A stretch of DNA of 7,542 nucleotides from Candidatus Shapirobacteria bacterium (GTDB lineage: Bacteria > Patescibacteriota > Microgenomatia > UBA12405): contig JAHBAQ020000046.1 of assembly GCA_018500045.2 (NCBI GenBank), forward strand, positions 1 to 7,542, given 5' to 3'. The notes under the pieces are model-generated. The model had not been told where the DNA came from and did no database searches. It worked only from the letters and a program-made list of their open reading frames with translations. This document shows positions 1 to 6,382 of the stretch, piece by piece; the first letter of the stretch is position 1, and the number at the start of each line of letters is the position of its first letter. A program made the translations under genes and the position numbers.

Positions 1-89
1 ACTCCGGTCAGAAAAATTTGAAACAGATTTTATCTACTTGGAGCAATCTTAATCAATCAATTAATTCATTAATCAAAAATCAAAAATGA
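1..89 (+). CDS. C-terminal fragment of a probable PadR-family transcriptional regulator (5' end outside window)
   Basis: The frame beginning with the first full codon at position 3 is open for 28 codons and stops at TGA 87-89. The tail contains SGQKNLKQ, then ILSTWSNLNQSINSLI. A 'T.xGxxxL...xxxW..l...In.li' pattern like this is what I expect at the end of PadR-type winged-helix regulators, where the last helix mediates dimerisation. The stop overlaps the next start as ATGA (86-89), so the two genes are probably co-transcribed and translationally coupled. PadR-like genes directly ahead of PspC-domain genes are a known arrangement in several bacterial groups. The DNA-binding domain lies outside the window, so the family call rests on about 28 residues plus context. 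It could be another small helical regulator. Confidence 0.55.
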   Translation, partial: SGQKNLKQILSTWSNLNQSINSLIKNQK

Positions 90-2104
90 AAAAAACTATT
101 TCCATCAACCTCAATCGTCAGGTCTTTAATCTCGACACCGACGCTTATTCAAAATTAGACGCTTATCTTTCCGATATCAAAAAACATTTTGACCAAAATG
201 ATTCTTCCGAAATTATTGACGATATTGAATCTCGCATCGCCGAAAAATTTACCGAAATTTTAGGTAAAGCCAAAAAAGCCATTCAAATTGAAGATGTCGA
301 TCAAGTTGTTGCTGACATTGGCAGTGTCAGTGATATTGCTGGCGACGACACTGATAATGAAACTGAAAAAACCGACAAAAATTCATCTTCTCGCAAAAAA
401 CTTTTTCGCGATACCGATAGTAAAATTATTGCCGGTGTTGCCTCTGGTTTAGCTTGGTATTTTGGTATTCGCTCTCTTTTTATTCGTCTTATTTTTCTCG
501 TTTTACTTTTCAATCGAAACACTTCCTGTTTGTCTTTATTGACCTATTTAGCCTGTTGGTTAATTATCCCCAAAGCCAAAAACAATTTTGAAAAACTCGA
601 AATGCAGGGTCGCCCAGCCACTCTCGATGAACTTCAAAATATTTCTGAGCAAACCGATAGTACTTCCAGTTTAGAAAAGAAAACTCAAAACTTTTTTCAA
701 AAAATCTTTTCCGTCTTTTTTAAATTAATTAAATTTTGTTTTAAATGGAGTCTTAAACTTACCGGCTTTTTCTGTTTTTTAATTAACATTATTTTAATCG
801 TTGGTTTAGTTGTCGGTTTTGTTTTGCTTTATTTCAATCAATTTTTTCCTTATGTTGATCTAACTTTTCTCAAATCCATTGGTAGTCCTGCTTTAGAGAT
901 TGGTTTTATTTCTCTTGGCCTCTCTTTCCTTATGCCTCTGATTTTTTGTCTTGATCTTTCTGACGATTTAATGCGCCTCAAATGGAACACTTCCTTCAAA
1001 AAAGTTCTTCTTATGATTCTTGTTTGGATAATTTCATTGGTGACTTTTGCCACTACTGCCAAAATTACTTATCCTCAATATCAGCCTCAACTAACTGCTT
1101 TTGTTGATCATTTTAAATATTTCACTGCTATTGATGAAACCAATTCTCAAACCATCAATATCAAAAATATTCCATCAATTGATATTAGTAATGTTAGACA
1201 AGTCAAATTAGTTCAATCAAACGAAAATATTTTAATTATTACTGGTAATCAACACCAAATTGATGAGCTTAACACCAAAATTTCTTCCGAAAAAATTTAT
1301 ATTCAAGGTAAATCTGCCACCTGGTCGGGTTGTGATGATTGTCTTGGTTACGTTAGTTCTGTCCGAGTTGAAATCCACTCTCCAAATCTTAATAATATAA
1401 AACTCAACAATACCGATGCTGAAATACAAACCCAATCAGGTAATTATCAAATCAATTTAGTCAAAAAAACCGGTCTTAAAATTACTGGAAATTTAAATAC
1501 TATTTCTTTGACTGCCGGGCCAGATACTGTCACTAATTTACTTGACACTAATGTTGGTCAAATTGAGGCTCATCTCACCAAATCAACTCTCAAAACTGCT
1601 GCCAAAATTATCAAAATCAAAGGTGATTCTCAATCGGTTTTGATTTATAAAAACCAGCCACAAATTATTCCTCAGTCAGGTGATCAATCACAAAAACAAA
1701 AATATATTTTGTCTCAAGACCACGAAAAATTAGTCAAAACGCTCGAAGAAACTATTATTACTCTTGATGGCTCAAAAAAGACCCTTAAAGATTTAAACTG
1801 GTCATCTAACTTTGAAATTCAATCAGATTCCGACTTTTATCACATCTATACTTTTATCAAACCTCAAAACACCACCAATGTTTATGTTTTGTGGTTAGTC
1901 GAAAAAGATGGCGTTGTTACTTTAAATAAATCTTTCAAAATTACCGGTTGGGAAGACGTCCATTATTTAAATTTAGTCAACGATAAATTTATCCAAATCA
2001 ATGGTCAAGTTTACGGTCCAGAATTAAAAGAAGAAACCAAAGAAATTTATATCGACAAAATCAAAAATAAATTGGAAATTTATCTTCCAAAAGATTCAGA
2101 GTAA
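86..2104 (+). CDS. PspC-domain multi-pass membrane protein with extracytoplasmic beta-rich region
   Basis: This is a 672-residue protein. Residues 1-80 form a soluble N-terminal domain (start MKKTISINLN, then an acidic stretch with DDIESRIAEKF) that resembles the one preceding PspC domains in Bacteroidetes-type proteins. Residues 81-102 are a polar acidic linker. Residues 104-164 are the PspC domain (KLFRDTDSKIIAGVASGLA, ending WLIIPKA) with its hydrophobic hairpin. Further likely membrane segments are at about 223-250, 268-290 and 306-328. Residues 355-530 have repeated short beta-strand-like units resembling the DUF2807/DUF4097 adhesin-head type, with a CxxC (C416, C419). The last 140 residues are unrecognised. 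PspC proteins are known from envelope-stress responses, but the role here is not shown. No Shine-Dalgarno is visible; the start lies in the third of three tandem 7-mers (AATCAAA, AATCAAA, AATGAAA, 71-91) and overlaps the upstream stop. Confidence 0.85.
   Translation: MKKTISINLNRQVFNLDTDAYSKLDAYLSDIKKHFDQNDSSEIIDDIESRIAEKFTEILGKAKKAIQIEDVDQVVADIGSVSDIAGDDTDNETEKTDKNSSSRKKLFRDTDSKIIAGVASGLAWYFGIRSLFIRLIFLVLLFNRNTSCLSLLTYLACWLIIPKAKNNFEKLEMQGRPATLDELQNISEQTDSTSSLEKKTQNFFQKIFSVFFKLIKFCFKWSLKLTGFFCFLINIILIVGLVVGFVLLYFNQFFPYVDLTFLKSIGSPALEIGFISLGLSFLMPLIFCLDLSDDLMRLKWNTSFKKVLLMILVWIISLVTFATTAKITYPQYQPQLTAFVDHFKYFTAIDETNSQTINIKNIPSIDISNVRQVKLVQSNENILIITGNQHQIDELNTKISSEKIYIQGKSATWSGCDDCLGYVSSVRVEIHSPNLNNIKLNNTDAEIQTQSGNYQINLVKKTGLKITGNLNTISLTAGPDTVTNLLDTNVGQIEAHLTKSTLKTAAKIIKIKGDSQSVLIYKNQPQIIPQSGDQSQKQKYILSQDHEKLVKTLEETIITLDGSKKTLKDLNWSSNFEIQSDSDFYHIYTFIKPQNTTNVYVLWLVEKDGVVTLNKSFKITGWEDVHYLNLVNDKFIQINGQVYGPELKEETKEIYIDKIKNKLEIYLPKDSE
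2062..2090 (-). terminator. Possible weak intrinsic terminator for the copper operon
   Basis: Reading the minus strand past the copA stop, an inverted repeat TTGGAA (2090-2085) / TTCCAA (2077-2072) with a 7-base loop is followed at once by the T-rich stretch TTTATTTTTGATTTTG. The stem is only 6 bp with two G-C pairs, and it lies inside the 3' end of the opposing PspC gene. It is plausible because no other terminator exists at this junction, but in such AT-rich DNA it may be chance. Confidence 0.25.
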
Positions 2105-4312
2105 CTATAATTTTTTCCACTTCAGCCTCAACGAGTTGGTTACTACCGATACACTACTCAATGACATTGCCATTCCAGCAAAAATTGGATTCAAAATCAA
2201 ACCAAAAAATGGATACAAAATTCCTGCCGCTACCGGAATTCCTACAATGTTGTAAATAAATGCCCAAAATAAATTTTGTTTTATCGTTTTCATTGTTTCT
2301 CTAGCTAATTTTATTGACTGAGGAATTTTACCAATATCGCCACCAAGCAGGGTAATTCCTGCCGATTCCATAGCAATATCAGTTCCTGTCGCCATCGCTA
2401 TTCCTACTTCTGCTTGTATTAATGCCGGTGCATCATTAATTCCATCTCCGGCCATAACTACTTTTTTCCTTTTGTCTTGTAATTCTCTTATTTTGATTGC
2501 TTTTTCTTGGGGTAATACACCTGCTATTACTTGATCTATTCCAACTTCTTTAGCGACATATTCAGCTGTCTTTTGATTGTCTCCGGTCAACATAATTACT
2601 TCAATTTTTTGGCGATGTAATTTTTTAATTGTCTCTATTGCTTCATCTTTCAATGTATCACTCAAGGCAATTTTTCCTACCATCTTACCCCCAATTTTTA
2701 TTGCCACCAATGTTTTTCCCATCTCTATCAATTCATCATTACCTTCAAATTTTTCCACCGAGACTTTCTTTTTATTTACCATTCCTACCACCCCAATTCC
2801 CGCCTTAGACTCAAATTTTTTCACTTCTCCCAATTCTAATTTTTCACTTTTGGCTTTTTGTACTATGGTCACCGCCAAGGGATGTTCTGATAATTTTTCT
2901 ACCGCTGCTGCATATCTCAAAACCTCCATTTCTGAATAATTTTTATCAATAGAAATAATATCCGTAATTTGTGGTTCTCCTTTAGTAATTGTTCCTGTTT
3001 TATCCAAAACCACCGTGTCGATACTAGCTAGTTTTTGTAAACTTTCTGCGTTTTTAATTAATATTCCATTTTCTGCTCCCGCACCCACTCCAGCAATAAT
3101 TGCTGTTGGTGTCGCTAATCCCAAAGCACAAGGGCAGGCGATTACTAATACTCCCACAAACGACAACAATGCCAAAGTTACATTTCCCGTCAACAACCAT
3201 ATAATCAAACTCAAAAATGCTACCAATAAAACTATTGGTACAAATACTGCCGAAATTTTATCTGCCAAGGTTTGAATCGGTGCCACCGAACCTGCCGCTT
3301 CTTCTACTATCTTAATTATTTGTGCCAACATTGTTTCTGCTCCAATTTTTGTGGCTCTCATTCTAAAACTCCCTTGTTTATTAATTGTTGCCCCTACAAC
3401 TACATCTCCATTTTTTTTATCTACTGGCAAAGGTTCACCACTAATCATCGATTCATCTACCGAACTAAAACCACTTACTACTATCCCGTCTACTGGGATT
3501 TTAGCCCCTGGTTTTATGATTAAAACATCATCTATTTTAACTTCAGAAATTAATACTTCCACCTCTTTCCCATCTTTCCACAACAACGCTGTTTTTGCTT
3601 GTAATCCCAAAAGTTTTTTAATTGTTTCTCCGGTTTTCCTCTTGGAATTTGTTTCCAGTTGTTTTCCTAAACTTATAAATCCTATCACCACAATGGTTAC
3701 ATCAAAATATGTTTCTGTTGGCAAGTTTAACCAACTACCTATTTGCGGCATCAACGTCAGCAAAGCACTATAGACGTAAGCCGTTAAGGTCCCTATTCCA
3801 ATCAGTGTGTCCATATTAACCGCTTTGTATTTTATTGCTCTCACTACTGCCTTTAAGTATGGTTGACCTATCCAAAAAATTGTCACTGTCGCCAAGATTA
3901 ACAAAATCAAATTCCACAACTCCATCGGCATTGGTATGTTTGGTATAAAGTTCAATGTCCTTGCTCCAATATCCCACATCATCACCAAAAACACCAAAAC
4001 CGATATTGGAAAAACAAATTGAACTTTATGTTCTAAATGTTCGTCTTCATTGTGGTGTTCGTGTCCCATATGTTCCATTATTTTTGTTTCCATTTTTGCT
4101 TCATTATCTTCAAAACTATATCCCAAATTTTTTATTTCTTCATTCATTTTTTCCAAACTAACCTTTGTCTCATCAAAGTTTATTTTAGCCTGTTCTGTGG
4201 CAAAATTTACCTCAATTTTTTCTACCCCAGTTATTTTTTTTACTCTACCTTCAATCAGGTTTTTACAACTGGCACAATGCATTCCTTTTACTTTAAGTAT
4301 TTTATTTTTCAT
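2105..4312 (-). CDS. copA: Copper-translocating P1B-type ATPase (Cu(I) exporter)
   Basis: This 735-residue, full-length P1B-1 ATPase exports Cu(I) from the cytoplasm using ATP. In order it has: an N-terminal HMA domain with GMHCASC (C13, C16); a His/Met-rich linker at about 79-95 (MEHMGHEHHNEDEHLEH); membrane helices at about 98-115, 131-150, 168-190 and 202-216; an actuator domain with SGEPLPV (291-297); the membrane metal site CPC (393-395); the phosphorylation motif DKTGT with D437; HP (477-478) of the nucleotide-binding domain; TGDN (576-579); and GDGINDAP (622-629). The last helices carry YN (687-688) and MSLSS (716-720), the CopA Cu(I) signatures. It is the last gene of the csoR operon and overlaps the DUF305 gene by 11 bases. 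GGAG (4318-4315) is only two bases from the ATG, so initiation probably depends on coupling. Its TAG stop directly abuts the TAA of the convergent PspC gene. Confidence 0.96.
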   Translation of the reverse strand: MKNKILKVKGMHCASCKNLIEGRVKKITGVEKIEVNFATEQAKINFDETKVSLEKMNEEIKNLGYSFEDNEAKMETKIMEHMGHEHHNEDEHLEHKVQFVFPISVLVFLVMMWDIGARTLNFIPNIPMPMELWNLILLILATVTIFWIGQPYLKAVVRAIKYKAVNMDTLIGIGTLTAYVYSALLTLMPQIGSWLNLPTETYFDVTIVVIGFISLGKQLETNSKRKTGETIKKLLGLQAKTALLWKDGKEVEVLISEVKIDDVLIIKPGAKIPVDGIVVSGFSSVDESMISGEPLPVDKKNGDVVVGATINKQGSFRMRATKIGAETMLAQIIKIVEEAAGSVAPIQTLADKISAVFVPIVLLVAFLSLIIWLLTGNVTLALLSFVGVLVIACPCALGLATPTAIIAGVGAGAENGILIKNAESLQKLASIDTVVLDKTGTITKGEPQITDIISIDKNYSEMEVLRYAAAVEKLSEHPLAVTIVQKAKSEKLELGEVKKFESKAGIGVVGMVNKKKVSVEKFEGNDELIEMGKTLVAIKIGGKMVGKIALSDTLKDEAIETIKKLHRQKIEVIMLTGDNQKTAEYVAKEVGIDQVIAGVLPQEKAIKIRELQDKRKKVVMAGDGINDAPALIQAEVGIAMATGTDIAMESAGITLLGGDIGKIPQSIKLARETMKTIKQNLFWAFIYNIVGIPVAAGILYPFFGLILNPIFAGMAMSLSSVSVVTNSLRLKWKKL

Positions 4313-4859
4313 TTCTCCATTCAGTTAACATTTTAATACCTTCATTCAAAAAATCTTCTACTTTATTAGCGTTATTCAAAATTTCTGCGCGGCTTGATTT
4401 AAGCCTTGTTTCTTTAGTCATTTTTACTCCTTCTTGATGATGAAAAATCAATCCATTCAAAAATCGCAAATCAAAATTATCATCATATTCACCTAAATTT
4501 ACTTTTAATGGATCTTTTACTTTACGATTATCTCCATACCAATCTTTTTTCCAATTATAAAGTTCTTCAATTGCTTTTGGTTCATCTTTCAAAATTGTTT
4601 CTGCCAAAGTTTTTATTTTTTCATCTTGGCTTTTTTGAGCTGCTTGTTCGGCCAACAACATTGCTCCTCTATGATGGGCAATCATTCCATTGATATATCG
4701 CAAATCAAACCATCTATCAGCCTGACCTAAATTCATCGACTTATCGTACATCGATAATTTATATTCAGGTGTCAACCAGTACCCGACACCTATTCCTATT
4801 GTCAAAAAAATAACTGCTGTCGCCGCTACCAGTGATCCTGAAATTTTATTCCACCACAT
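4302..4859 (-). CDS. Membrane-anchored DUF305 protein with two HH motifs
   Basis: This is a 185-residue protein. A single hydrophobic N-terminal segment (about 8-29) should anchor it with the rest outside the cytoplasm. The soluble part contains two related DUF305-type units: DLRYINGMIAHHRGAM (H62, H63, M67) and DLRFLNGLIFHHQEGVKM (H140, H141, M147), each followed by a helical stretch. DUF305 is a helical, ferritin-like domain often encoded next to copper-resistance genes. Its biochemical activity is not established, and the His and Met residues are natural candidates for metal binding (inference). It overlaps its upstream neighbour by 14 bases and copA by 11, so it is embedded in the copper operon. 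It is the one gene of the operon with a well-placed ribosome-binding site. Confidence 0.85.
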   Translation of the reverse strand: MWWNKISGSLVAATAVIFLTIGIGVGYWLTPEYKLSMYDKSMNLGQADRWFDLRYINGMIAHHRGAMLLAEQAAQKSQDEKIKTLAETILKDEPKAIEELYNWKKDWYGDNRKVKDPLKVNLGEYDDNFDLRFLNGLIFHHQEGVKMTKETRLKSSRAEILNNANKVEDFLNEGIKMLTEWRNEK

Positions 4860-6063
4860 TTATTTCTCCTTTATGGGGTACTCCCATAGCGCAAACAAAT
4901 TTATAAATCCCTACTTTATTCGGGGTAAATTCCATTACTAAAGTTTTTCCTTTTGTTAAAGTTTGTGGTTTAGCAAACATCCCTGGTAACAAGATTGTGC
5001 TCATACAACCATACTGACTTTCCTTAACTTCAATTTCTAATCTTACTTTTTCTCCTTTATTAACAGTTATTTGATAAGGACTTAACCCAAAAGCTGTATA
5101 TTGTAGTTTTATAACTTTTACTTTGTCTTGGTTCGTTGTTTTAATTTCAACAGTATCTTTCTGAACACTATTTACCTGTGGCATCATCCAAAACCACAAA
5201 TTATAAAACACAAAAAATAATACCAACAATCCTACTGCCTTTTGATTTTTTATTCGACCAATTCCTTTACCAATCAACCACAAGGGGATACTACTTCCCG
5301 TAGCAAACATCAACATTATTCCGCTTCCACCCAGTAAACTACCCGAAACCATTGCACTCCCTTCAGCTAGTAAGGTAAACCCGCAAGGTAAAAACACTGC
5401 CAATAATCCTGCTACCCAAGCCAAATTATTGTTAACAATTTTTTTACTAAATTGTTTACTCCAACTTCCTCCTATTTTGTTAGCCCACTTTATTCCCAGC
5501 ATTTGCATTGCTACTACTATCATCATTAACGAAACCACTATCATTAATCCATTCATCAAACCACCCAGCGCCAATTTTTCTCCAGTATATCCCAACAATC
5601 CACCCATCACCGTATAAGACAATATTCTTCCCAAAATAATTTTATAACTCTCCCTCCCAAACGACACCACCATTCCACTTAGCAATGCTCCACATGTAGA
5701 AAATCCCGCCACTATTCCCAATAAAAATAAAACTATCCACGAAGTCTGGCTATTTATATTAATAAATTGACTCCAACCAACTCTCCCCAAAAGTATAAAC
5801 AATCCAGCAATTACCACTACCCCTAAAATCCACCATTTACTTCCTTTTTCTTTTTCAAAATTTTCTCCAAAAATATATTCACTTCCCTCAAACCACTTGT
5901 TCAGTTTTTCTAAACTAATTTTTTTCTTTGCTTCAATTATTAACTTATTTTCTGCCAATATTACATCAGCCTTTTTAATGCCTTTTTTATTAGCTAATTT
6001 TTCTTCAATCAAAATCTCACATGATTTACAATGTAATCCTTTGACTAAAAATTCTTGTTTCAT
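4846..6063 (-). CDS. HMA - TauE/SafE (UreH-like) membrane core - cupredoxin fusion protein
   Basis: This is a 405-residue three-part protein. Residues 1-70 form an HMA metal-binding domain with GLHCKSC (C12, C15). Residues 77-295 contain about seven hydrophobic segments (roughly 77-96, 108-134, 141-160, 168-190, 213-233, 243-264 and 276-295) of the TauE/SafE or UreH-like/DsbD-type membrane family. This part has cysteines in STCGALLSG (C124) and LPCGFTLLAEG (C227). Residues 315-405 form a cupredoxin-like domain with candidate Cu ligands C353 (YGCMS), C391 and M393 (VCAMG), plus M362 and H397 nearby. Seven helices would place the HMA domain inside and the cupredoxin outside, which suits moving or relaying copper across the membrane (inference). 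Sulfite export should not be read from the family name. The start overlaps the csoR stop as TAATG, and no Shine-Dalgarno is seen, so translation is probably coupled. Confidence 0.85.
   Translation of the reverse strand: MKQEFLVKGLHCKSCEILIEEKLANKKGIKKADVILAENKLIIEAKKKISLEKLNKWFEGSEYIFGENFEKEKGSKWWILGVVVIAGLFILLGRVGWSQFININSQTSWIVLFLLGIVAGFSTCGALLSGMVVSFGRESYKIILGRILSYTVMGGLLGYTGEKLALGGLMNGLMIVVSLMMIVVAMQMLGIKWANKIGGSWSKQFSKKIVNNNLAWVAGLLAVFLPCGFTLLAEGSAMVSGSLLGGSGIMLMFATGSSIPLWLIGKGIGRIKNQKAVGLLVLFFVFYNLWFWMMPQVNSVQKDTVEIKTTNQDKVKVIKLQYTAFGLSPYQITVNKGEKVRLEIEVKESQYGCMSTILLPGMFAKPQTLTKGKTLVMEFTPNKVGIYKFVCAMGVPHKGEINVVE
4865..4870 (-). promoter_or_regulatory. Shine-Dalgarno for the DUF305 gene
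   Basis: AGGAGA on the minus strand lies 5 bases ahead of the ATG at 4859-4857, within the 3' end of the upstream coding region. It is the best ribosome-binding site in the window and supports the chosen start. The two preceding genes in the operon lack a comparable site. Confidence 0.7.
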
Positions 6064-6320
6064 TATCGGTTAAACATTTTTGTAACTTGCAAAATTTCTT
6101 TTGTCATTTCTTCCTTTTTCTTTTCATTTCCACTTTTAATTGCTGACGAAAAACAGGTCTTTAAATGATTTTCCATTAACATCTGATGAGCCGATCTTAA
6201 TAGTCCAATTACCGCCAAATTTTGCTGCATTACATCAATGCAATATTCTCCGTTTTCCACCATTTTAATTATCTTGCCCAGGTGGCTGTGGGCTTTTTTA
6301 AAATTTGTTATTGTTTCCAT
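6063..6320 (-). CDS. csoR: CsoR-family copper-sensing transcriptional repressor
   Basis: This 85-residue all-helical DNA-binding regulator of the CsoR/RcnR (DUF156) family starts at METITNF. C27 (EYCIDVMQQ), H52 and C56 (ENHLKTC) have the same spacing (25 and 4 residues) as the Cu(I)-binding Cys-His-Cys triad of the Mycobacterium tuberculosis CsoR. This makes copper the likely inducer. The usual N-terminal arginine-rich GQ-containing motif is replaced by FKKAHSHLGKIIKMVENG, as in a divergent subgroup. The frame extends 13 codons further to a TTG at 6359, but that TTG is the first part of a TTGACA promoter box and the extension would translate the operator. The ATG at 6320 is therefore preferred. 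It is the first gene of the operon and is probably autoregulated through the dyad immediately upstream. It could sense another soft metal, but the copA context argues for copper. Confidence 0.9.
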   Translation of the reverse strand: METITNFKKAHSHLGKIIKMVENGEYCIDVMQQNLAVIGLLRSAHQMLMENHLKTCFSSAIKSGNEKKKEEMTKEILQVTKMFNR

Positions 6321-6342
6321 ACCTATACCTAGGGTACAGGTA
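6320..6342. promoter_or_regulatory. CsoR operator: near-perfect 23-bp dyad
   Basis: The arms TACCTATACC (6320-6329) and GGTACAGGTA (6333-6342) match as an inverted repeat at 9 of 10 positions around a TAG centre. The dyad holds four TACC/GGTA units, starting at 6320, 6326, 6333 and 6339. TACC...GGTA dyads are the type bound by CsoR-family tetramers. The site lies between the -35 box and the csoR start codon and touches the first base of that codon, so bound repressor would block RNA polymerase. It is probably the control point for the whole copper operon. Confidence 0.8.
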
Positions 6343-6359
6343 ATAAAATTAATTGTCAA
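6331..6359 (-). promoter_or_regulatory. Probable promoter of the copper operon
   Basis: A perfect -35 box TTGACA (6359-6354) is followed, after a 17-base spacer, by TACCCT (6336-6331), a poor -10 (3 of 6 matches to TATAAT) that lies inside the CsoR dyad. Transcription would start near 6324, only about four bases ahead of the csoR ATG, so the message would be nearly leaderless. The -35 match and spacing are good. The -10 is weak, so its exact position is uncertain. Confidence 0.6.
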
Positions 6360-6377
6360 TAGTCAACAGGGTATAAT
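6349..6377 (+). promoter_or_regulatory. Probable promoter of the CDGSH gene, perfect -10 box
   Basis: TATAAT at 6372-6377 is a consensus -10 box ending five bases before the ATG at 6383. With the usual 6-8 base gap, transcription would begin on or next to that ATG, giving a leaderless message. No Shine-Dalgarno precedes the ATG. The -35 region at the 17-base spacing is TTAATT (6349-6354), which is weak. It overlaps the -35 box of the divergent copper promoter, so the two polymerases may compete. Confidence 0.65.
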
Positions 6378-6382
6378 TACTT

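Noticed and set aside
2..52. Another open frame at the left edge ending at TAA 50-52
   Set aside because: It has no recognisable motif and leaves a gap. The frame ending at 89 has PadR-like residues and an ATGA overlap with the next gene.
2577..4336. Several open frames of 68-140 codons on the plus strand opposite copA
   Set aside because: They lie antisense to a fully conserved ATPase, have low-complexity Ser/Phe/Pro-rich translations and show no domain or ribosome-binding site. They are shadows of the minus-strand gene.
4846..6063. Literal reading of the membrane core as a sulfite or taurine-related exporter
   Set aside because: The HMA and cupredoxin domains and the copper operon context point to metal handling. 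The family name comes from distant relatives.
6321..6359. Upstream TTG start giving a 98-residue CsoR
   Set aside because: The TTG is part of a TTGACA -35 box, and the extra 13 codons would translate through the operator dyad. The ATG at 6320 gives the normal family length and ligand positions.
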